Of a stretch of 64,000 bases of DNA, positions 58,552 to 64,000 are shown piece by piece. The stretch covers positions 78,423-142,422 of the forward strand of contig CAJTXN010000007.1 in NCBI GenBank assembly GCA_910583605.1, read 5' to 3'. Source of the DNA: an uncultured Lachnospiraceae bacterium (GTDB lineage: Bacteria > Bacillota > Clostridia > Lachnospirales > Lachnospiraceae). Under the pieces are notes generated by a model. That model searched no databases. It saw nothing but the letters and a program-made list of their open reading frames with translations, and was not told where the DNA came from. Within the stretch, counting starts at the first letter, position 1, and each line of letters begins with the position of its first letter. A program made the position numbers and the translations under genes.

Positions 58552-61053
58552 ATGAATATTGATGGTGACGGAGTGCTGGACAGAGCAGGGGAAAAAGATT
58601 CGGAATCAGCAGGACTAAAACAAGACAGATATGAGGAGAAAACGGCGGAAGAACCGGGGGAACGACAGATGAGTGAACCAAAGATGAAAAAAGAAAAGCC
58701 GGTGAAAGAACCCAAGGTGAAAAAGGAAAAACCAGTGAAAGAACCGAGAGTGAAAAAAGAAAAGCCGGTAAAACAGCCGAGAGTGAAAAAGGAAAAACCG
58801 GTGAAAGAACCAAGAGTGAAAAAAGAAAAGCCGGTAAAACAGCCAAGGGTAAAAAAGGAAAAACCGGTAAAACAGCCGAGAGTAAAAAAGGAAAAGCCGG
58901 TAAAACCAAAGAGGCAAAAGGCAAAGACCGGCGGGAAATCAAAAGCTCCGCAGGGAATATTAACGAAAGTTGCAAGATTTCAGGGAATCCAGTCAAAGCT
59001 GATTGCAGCATTTTTATTACCGGTTTGTTTATTTATTATAGTCGGAATCATAATATACGGAAAATCGGAACAAGGCCTGAAGAAAAATGCGGAATCACTG
59101 ACATATACCAGTATTAATATGTTAAAGGAATACTTTGAACTTGGGTTTGAAAATATCGAGCTGTCATCTACCAGACTTGCGGTTAATGATACGATCAATT
59201 CCCATTTCGGAGGAATATACGGTACGGATTATGAAATTGAATCCAGAACCACAATTGTAAATGAAGCGGTTGCGGATAAGTATATTCTTGATATTCTGGC
59301 ATTCAGTAAGAATCAGAACAATGTCATTACCAACACGGGAATTGTTAAGAGAACGGATGCCTATACCCCGTTTGCCGAATCGGAAATGGGAGCCTATGTA
59401 GAGAAATATATGGATGAAAATAAATCTTCCATTTGCTGGGTCAGCAGACATCCGGCTTTGGACGAAGTATTGGGGATTAAGGAAGAAGATTATACGTTAT
59501 CCCTGTTTCGGAAGCTGCTGGACAGCCGGAATAAACAGGTTGGATATATTGTTATTGATGTAAAGACTTCTTTTATTCAGGAAATTCTTGACAATGCCAA
59601 GGTAGGAGATAACAGTATTAAAGGATTTATTACATCTGACGGCCGGGAAGTTATCAGCGGAAGCGATGATTTTGAATTCAGTTCCCAGAGTTTTTATCAG
59701 AATATTGTTGATGAGGAAGAGGGCGGTTATAAGTATATTAACTATAAAGGCCAGTCATATCTTTTCCTTTATAACAAAGTGGAAACAGGAGACGGAATCG
59801 TATGTGCACTGGTACCAAAGACCGTAATTATCCGGCAGGCAAACGAAATACGAAACTATACCATTGTGACGATTATCGCATGCTGTATTATAGCATTTGT
59901 TATCGGTTCCGTTCTGGCGCTGGGAATTGCCAAGACCATAAATAAAGTCAATGCGGTTATGAAACAGACGTCCGAAGGTGATTTAACAGGAACCATAGAA
60001 GTGAAACGGAAAGATGAATTCCGGATATTATCCGGCAATATCAGTAATATGATTTCCAGCATTAAATCCCTGATCGTTAAAATGACCAGAGTCAGTACCC
60101 AGGTAAATGATTCTGCAAATCAGGTAAGTGATAATTCCGAAGTTTTATATAAGGCCACCAGAGATATAACGGAAGCCATCGGTTATATTGAGGCAGGTCT
60201 GATCCAACAGTCGGAGGATACGGAAAGCTGTCTGAACCAGATGTCGGATCTGGCAGACCGTATATCCGTGGTTTACGACAGAACCAGTGAGATTGAAACG
60301 ATAGCGGGGAAGACGCAGGATACGGTTGACAACGGAATGATAATCGTAACGGAACTGGGTGAAAGAGTACAGGATACAACAGAAATCACCAAGGCGATTA
60401 TTAATGATATCAGTGAACTGGAAAAAGAATCCAAAGCCATTAACTCCATCATCGGAACAATTAATGAGATTGCAGACGAAACCAGTCTGTTATCCCTGAA
60501 TGCTTCCATAGAAGCAGCAAGAGCGGGAGAAGCAGGCCGCGGCTTCGCAGTGGTATCTGATGAAATAAGAAAACTGGCGGAGCAGTCCGCAGAAGCCGGA
60601 ACGAAAATCGGCAAGATCATCATCCGGATTCAGGACAGAATGACAAAGACGATTGAAACTGCAGAACGTGCGGATGACATTGTAAATTATCAGGCGGAAG
60701 CACTGAATACTACAGTTAAGGTATTTGAAGATATCAGAAATCATGTAGGTGCTCTTGCCAGGGATCTGGATACCATTTCTTCCAATATGAACGGTATTGA
60801 GACTGCCAAGAATGATACTTTGGATGCCATTGCAAGTATTTCGGCTACATCCAATGAGACGGAAGCCGCTTCTACCGAATTAAGCAAAAATGCCGAAAAA
60901 CAGTTAGAGGCAGTGGAAATTCTGAATACTGCAGTGAAACAGCTTCAAACCAATTCACAGGAACTGGATGAATCGGTAAGTGTGTTCAAAGTGGGAAATG
61001 CATTGATTGAGAATCTGGAAAATGAGACAAATAAAACGGATGAACAGCTTTAA
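58552..61053 (+). CDS. Methyl-accepting chemotaxis protein with a Lys/Pro repeat tail
   Basis: 833 residues. An unusual N-terminal cytoplasmic stretch of about 145 residues contains seven 11-residue repeats (EPRVKKEKPVK or QPRVKKEKPVK). Then TM1 (about 148-170), an outside dCache-like sensor, TM2 (about 435-461), HAMP and the signalling domain with its hairpin tip near residues 641-681 (LNASIEAARAGEAGRGFAVV). It would pass a ligand signal to CheA/CheW, none of which are in the window. The ligand is unknown. Confidence 0.93.
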   Translation: MNIDGDGVLDRAGEKDSESAGLKQDRYEEKTAEEPGERQMSEPKMKKEKPVKEPKVKKEKPVKEPRVKKEKPVKQPRVKKEKPVKEPRVKKEKPVKQPRVKKEKPVKQPRVKKEKPVKPKRQKAKTGGKSKAPQGILTKVARFQGIQSKLIAAFLLPVCLFIIVGIIIYGKSEQGLKKNAESLTYTSINMLKEYFELGFENIELSSTRLAVNDTINSHFGGIYGTDYEIESRTTIVNEAVADKYILDILAFSKNQNNVITNTGIVKRTDAYTPFAESEMGAYVEKYMDENKSSICWVSRHPALDEVLGIKEEDYTLSLFRKLLDSRNKQVGYIVIDVKTSFIQEILDNAKVGDNSIKGFITSDGREVISGSDDFEFSSQSFYQNIVDEEEGGYKYINYKGQSYLFLYNKVETGDGIVCALVPKTVIIRQANEIRNYTIVTIIACCIIAFVIGSVLALGIAKTINKVNAVMKQTSEGDLTGTIEVKRKDEFRILSGNISNMISSIKSLIVKMTRVSTQVNDSANQVSDNSEVLYKATRDITEAIGYIEAGLIQQSEDTESCLNQMSDLADRISVVYDRTSEIETIAGKTQDTVDNGMIIVTELGERVQDTTEITKAIINDISELEKESKAINSIIGTINEIADETSLLSLNASIEAARAGEAGRGFAVVSDEIRKLAEQSAEAGTKIGKIIIRIQDRMTKTIETAERADDIVNYQAEALNTTVKVFEDIRNHVGALARDLDTISSNMNGIETAKNDTLDAIASISATSNETEAASTELSKNAEKQLEAVEILNTAVKQLQTNSQELDESVSVFKVGNALIENLENETNKTDEQL
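58675..58905 (+). repeat. Tandem 33-base repeat in the chemoreceptor gene
   Basis: Seven copies of a 33-base unit coding for [E/Q]P[K/R][M/V]KKEKPVK (residues 42-118), with third-position drift between copies. The copy number may vary between strains. Confidence 0.9.
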
Positions 61054-61062
61054 ATATTAATA

Positions 61063-61138
61063 AAAAAGAGACTGTTGCAATTGAAACAGGCGGGATATGG
61101 AAAAATCTGCCGGCTTCATTTGCAGCAGCTCTTTTTTT
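61063..61138 (+). terminator. Terminator-like stem after the chemoreceptor gene
   Basis: AAAAAGAG at the left and CTCTTTTTT at the right enclose several shorter stems (GCAA/TTGC, TGAA/TTCA), with a T-run. It is an interrupted structure. Confidence 0.5.
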
Positions 61139-61253
61139 ATTGTTTCGAAATAAATCTTATTTTTATAATTTATGAATAATAGTGATAAAAAAGAAAAAAA
61201 TATAACTGAGGGTTTTAATAGATTAACAATATTACGGAGAAAGGAACAATTAT

Positions 61254-61400
61254 ATGAATAAGATGGGAAAATGGCTGCTGGCTCTTTTAGTCGTTGGCAT
61301 TGTTCTGGTATGCGCATATTTCATATATAATATGAATTCCGACACAACGACGATAACAGACGGAACTTTGATTAAGAAGGGAATGAGTTGTCTTGCCTGA
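61254..61400 (+). CDS. Small single-helix membrane peptide in the spoVA operon
   Basis: 48 residues (MNKMGKWLLALLVVGIVLVC then a polar end TDGTLIKKGMSCLA). One membrane helix (about 7-26). GAGAAAGGAAC lies ahead of the start. Its stop overlaps the spoVAA start by eight bases, so it is probably part of the spoVA operon, perhaps replacing a lost N-terminal part of SpoVAA. Not recognised. Confidence 0.6.
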   Translation: MNKMGKWLLALLVVGIVLVCAYFIYNMNSDTTTITDGTLIKKGMSCLA

Positions 61401-61716
61401 GAAAATAAAAGTGTTGCTTGTATCTTTTATAGTTTTGTTTGGCGCCGCGTTTGCAATCATGTCTTTTAACGAGGATGTGGCTGTCACGGATTTGTTTGAC
61501 CGGCTCTATCAGATTGTTTTGGGAGAAGAGGCGGAGTCAAACGGAATACTGGAATTCACCTATGCCCTGGGTGTTTCGTCCGGCATTATTGTTTTCTTTA
61601 ATCATTTTGGGAATAAGAAGATTAAGGATGATCCGACTCCGCTGCAGATTAAAATGTGGCAATACCAGCAGGATGTAACCGAATATGAAAAGAGTGAAAG
61701 CGGTGAATCGGAATGA
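61393..61716 (+). CDS. spoVAA: Stage V sporulation protein AA, lacking its N-terminal domain
   Basis: 107 residues from TTG 61393 against about 206 in Bacillus SpoVAA. It matches the membrane C-terminal half: AIMSFNEDVAVTDLFDRLYQ, YALGVSSGIIVFFNHF and DDPTPLQIKMWQYQQDV. Two membrane helices are visible. The cytoplasmic N-terminal domain of about 95 residues is absent and no remnant is seen upstream. Followed at once (four-base overlap) by spoVAB, confirming identity. Confidence 0.82.
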   Translation: MPEKIKVLLVSFIVLFGAAFAIMSFNEDVAVTDLFDRLYQIVLGEEAESNGILEFTYALGVSSGIIVFFNHFGNKKIKDDPTPLQIKMWQYQQDVTEYEKSESGESE

Positions 61717-62144
61717 TATTGAGATATATAATACTGGTTATCATCGGAATATCCTCCGGAACACTGGTGGCAGGCGGAGTGGCAGCGCTGCTTACATCGG
61801 TGGGTGTTGTTACACGGGTGGCTTACCATACCGGTACAAGCAAAAAGATAGTACATTATGAAAATTGTATTATTGCCGGAAGTATAATCGGAAATGCAGT
61901 GGTGATATATGAGCCGAGAATGAATCTGCAGTCAGTGACACCGGTGGTATGGATACCGCTCATAACGCTGATGGGCATATGTATGGGGATTTTTGTGGGC
62001 TGTCTGGCCATGTCCCTGGCGGAAGCGCTGGATGTCAGCAGTATTTCGTTTCGCAGATTGGAAATCAGTCATTATTTATGGATGGTAATACTGGCGGTGG
62101 CAATCGGAAAGTTTGCAGGCAATATTTTGTATTTTTTCTTCTGA
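61713..62144 (+). CDS. spoVAB: Stage V sporulation protein AB
   Basis: 143 residues, four to five membrane helices; ISSGTLVAGGVAALLTSVGVVTR and ENCIIAGSIIGN are typical. Part of the spore inner-membrane channel for dipicolinate movement. It overlaps spoVAA by four bases. Confidence 0.88.
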   Translation: MILRYIILVIIGISSGTLVAGGVAALLTSVGVVTRVAYHTGTSKKIVHYENCIIAGSIIGNAVVIYEPRMNLQSVTPVVWIPLITLMGICMGIFVGCLAMSLAEALDVSSISFRRLEISHYLWMVILAVAIGKFAGNILYFFF

Positions 62145-62211
62145 AATCGTAGGACGGTATAAATGATAAAAGAAAGAATGGAGGTCAATATCACGTTCAG
62201 GACGGTGATAA

Positions 62212-62703
62212 ATGAAAAAAATTATGCAGGAATCAAAAAAAGAAGAAGCAAAAAAGGAAAGAGAAAAGGAATACAATGATTATGTGAAACAGGTAACAAA
62301 GACCACGAGTCTGCCTAAAAATATGTGTTGGGCATTTATTGTTGGTGGGTTTATCTGTACATTGGGTCAGGGAATCGGTGATGTTATTAAGCATTACGGA
62401 GTGGAAGAAAAGGCAGCCGACAGCATGACACTTTTAATTCTTATCGCATTGTCGGCACTGCTGACGGGATTAAATATTTATCCGAAAATCGGAAACTTTG
62501 CCGGCGCCGGCGCTCTGGTTCCGATTACGGGGTTTGCCAATTCCGTTGCTGCCTCTGCCATTGAATTCAAGGCAGAAGGTTTTGTAATGGGACTGGGATG
62601 TAAAATATTTACAATAGCCGGACCGGTAATTTTATATGGAATTTTCAGCAGCTGGATTTTAGGTGTCATATACTGGGCAGGTCAGATGTTTAGCTGGTGG
62701 TAA
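62212..62703 (+). CDS. spoVAC: Stage V sporulation protein AC
   Basis: 163 residues. A basic N-terminal stretch is followed by membrane helices and motifs WAFIVGGFICTLGQG, YPKIGNFAGAGALVPITGFA and GLGCKIFTIAGPVILYG. SpoVAC is a mechanosensitive channel subunit for dipicolinate. Start follows GGACGGTGATAA. Confidence 0.93.
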   Translation: MKKIMQESKKEEAKKEREKEYNDYVKQVTKTTSLPKNMCWAFIVGGFICTLGQGIGDVIKHYGVEEKAADSMTLLILIALSALLTGLNIYPKIGNFAGAGALVPITGFANSVAASAIEFKAEGFVMGLGCKIFTIAGPVILYGIFSSWILGVIYWAGQMFSWW

Positions 62704-62791
62704 ATTTTAAATTGCAGCCGGCCGGATGACCCACAGTTTTTTAGGGTTTAGAAGAAATTTCGGTGACAAGATTAAATATAGGAGGACTGAT

Positions 62792-63850
62792 ATGTCTGAG
62801 ATAATTAAGGGTGTAAGACAGATGAAAGGGGCACAGAGTATTGAATTTGCCGCCCCGCCGTATATTTTGGAAAGCGCATGCGTATGCGGAAGCAAAGAGG
62901 GCGAAGGACCGCTGAAAGATACATTTGACTACATTGAAGAAGACAGTTTATTCGGGTGTGATACATGGGAAGAAGCAGAGTCGGCATTACAGGAAAAAAC
63001 TATTGATGTCCTTCTGGAAAAATCTGGATATAAAAAAACGGATTTCCGGTATATTTTTGCAGGGGACCTGATGGGACAACTGATTGCCACTACTTTTGGT
63101 ATTCTTAAATTCGAAATTCCGCTGTTTGGTCTGTACGGCGCCTGTTCTACCATGGGCGAGGCAATCAGTCTGGCAGCCATGACAGTGGCGGGAGGATATG
63201 CCAATAATGTAATCGCAATGGCTTCCAGTCATTATGCCAGTGCGGAAAAGACCTTTCGTTTCCCTTTGGAATACAGTACACAGAGACCTTATTCGGCTAC
63301 GTGGACGGTAACCGGCTGTGGTGCGGTTGTCATTGGAAATGCCACGAATAAATCAGAAAAAAATATGATCAAAGGAAAAATTACCGGAATCACCACCGGA
63401 AAAATTGTGGATTACGGCTGTAAAGATTCGCAAAATATGGGAGCATGCATGGCGCCTGCGGCAGCAGATGTTATTGAGCAGAATTTAATAGATTTTGGCT
63501 ATGAGCCGGGGGAATATGACAAGATCATTACCGGAGACCTTGGATATGTGGGACAAACCATTCTGATTGATTTACTGCAGAGAAAAGGAATTGAAATAAC
63601 CAATAATCATATGGACTGTGGAATAGAGATTTTTGATTCCGAAAAACAGGATACCCATGCAGGCGGCAGTGGATGCGGCTGTTCGGCAACGGTCTTATGC
63701 GGTCATATTCTGAACAACATTAAGAAAGGTATCTGGAAAAAAGTGTTATTTGTTCCGACCGGAGCTTTACTGTCACCCACCAGCTTTAATGAAGGGCAGA
63801 ATGTACCGGGAATCGCCCATGCGGTTATGATTGAACATCCAAATAAATAA
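62792..63850 (+). CDS. spoVAD: Stage V sporulation protein AD
   Basis: 352 residues, thiolase-like fold. GACSTMGEAISLA contains the Cys corresponding to the ketosynthase nucleophile; VTGCGAVVIGN and HAGGSGCGCSATVLCG follow. Bacillus SpoVAD binds dipicolinate directly. ATG 62792 follows TAGGAGGAC; an in-frame ATG at 62726 lies in the gap and is unlikely. No spoVAE start is seen in the 150 bases left. Confidence 0.94.
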   Translation: MSEIIKGVRQMKGAQSIEFAAPPYILESACVCGSKEGEGPLKDTFDYIEEDSLFGCDTWEEAESALQEKTIDVLLEKSGYKKTDFRYIFAGDLMGQLIATTFGILKFEIPLFGLYGACSTMGEAISLAAMTVAGGYANNVIAMASSHYASAEKTFRFPLEYSTQRPYSATWTVTGCGAVVIGNATNKSEKNMIKGKITGITTGKIVDYGCKDSQNMGACMAPAAADVIEQNLIDFGYEPGEYDKIITGDLGYVGQTILIDLLQRKGIEITNNHMDCGIEIFDSEKQDTHAGGSGCGCSATVLCGHILNNIKKGIWKKVLFVPTGALLSPTSFNEGQNVPGIAHAVMIEHPNK

Positions 63851-64000
63851 CAGGGAGTCCAGCTAATAAATGTCAATAGGTAAATGAAAAATATTTTTCT
63901 TCTAAAAAAGGGCAGACTTTCCCCTTGGTGAAAATATCATTTTTTAAAAAGATATTGATTCGTTGGATTTGCAGTGTTTTATGCAGCTATGTCGCATTTA
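63851..64000. other. Window end without a recognisable gene
   Basis: The last 150 bases are AT-rich with no ribosome binding site plus start codon that leads to an open frame, and no clear terminator. A spoVAE gene, normally next, is not visible here. Confidence 0.5.

Noticed and set aside
58675..58905. CRISPR-like array
   Set aside because: The units are contiguous with no spacers, differ at third codon positions and encode a regular peptide repeat.
58523..59011. Long minus-strand frames rich in Phe, Leu and Ser opposite the chemoreceptor start
   Set aside because: They are the reverse reading of the Lys/Pro repeats and have no ribosome binding site.
61173..61206. Sigma-G promoter for the spoVA operon
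   Set aside because: TGAATA is present at 61173-61178, but no acceptable -10 lies at the right distance; the match is too weak to list.

Overview
The window looks like chromosomal DNA of a spore-forming member of the Clostridia, most like Lachnospiraceae. Supporting signs are the low-to-moderate GC content, strong AGGAGG-type ribosome binding sites with some TTG starts, a type III glutamine synthetase, a valS T-box leader, and sporulation genes (dipicolinate synthase dpaAB, the spoIIA operon with sigF, and the start of a spoVA operon). The large DUF5716/DUF5717-like proteins also fit from memory. I see no rRNA, CRISPR array, transposase or prophage. Family calls rest on motifs read by eye; no database search was run.

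Layout. 1-6067: 3' end of a class B sortase gene, glnN behind a possible attenuator leader, nfo, and a zinc-ribbon/TPM-domain gene pair. 6068-8825: short hypotheticals, a cyclophilin, then a HAD phosphatase separated from a GNAT domain only by an in-frame TGA. 8960-10285 (minus): AI-2E-family transporter. 10535-15461: dipeptide/oligopeptide ABC operon with a fused two-domain ATPase that lacks its C-terminal tail. 15592-18034: tRNA-Gln, acyl-ACP thioesterase, cvfB, ridA and a YjfB-like gene. 18360-20702: sugar-type ABC ATPase and a CdaR/PucR-type regulator. 20824-24937: ftsE, ftsX, a coiled-coil M23 peptidase and a CtpA-type protease, a likely peptidoglycan-remodelling cluster.

24964-27856 is an AT-rich accessory island. 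A near-consensus promoter feeds a leader resembling a degenerate c-di-GMP-I (GEMM-I) riboswitch whose 3' edge overlaps a terminator. Behind it lie a small beta-rich peptide gene with no signal peptide, a 603-residue anchored protein, and an in-frame chimera of an ABC ATPase start with an FtsX-type permease end. It reads as a decayed c-di-GMP-controlled export cassette. Five tRNA genes follow (Pro, Gly, Arg, His, Gln).

28587-36875: GNAT, Dabb protein, pepD, hemolysin III-type protein (its promoter overlaps a 23-bp perfect palindrome), PAP2 phosphatase, tRNA-Leu (minus), ktrB-ktrA and asnB. 36948-40333: dpaB-dpaA (minus) behind a good sigma-K-like promoter, a small unknown gene, and citrate synthase (minus) with palindromic repeats in its leader. 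40575-50463: rarA, a truncated Rrf2 regulator, then a five-gene operon coding for a 1184-residue cytoplasmic-looking protein, a degenerate Hsp70/actin-fold protein, a TPR protein, a coiled-coil membrane protein and a PdaA-like deacetylase lipoprotein. 50583-56691: T-box and valS, folC, a 47-codon gene, and a zinc-ribbon/TPR membrane protein. 56815-63850: spoIIAA-spoIIAB-sigF, a chemoreceptor with a Lys/Pro repeat in its N-terminal tail, then a 48-residue membrane peptide, an N-terminally shortened spoVAA, and spoVAB, spoVAC, spoVAD.

The best candidates for undescribed biology are the c-di-GMP-linked cassette (24964-27856) and the Hsp70-like/TPR envelope operon (42317-50463).
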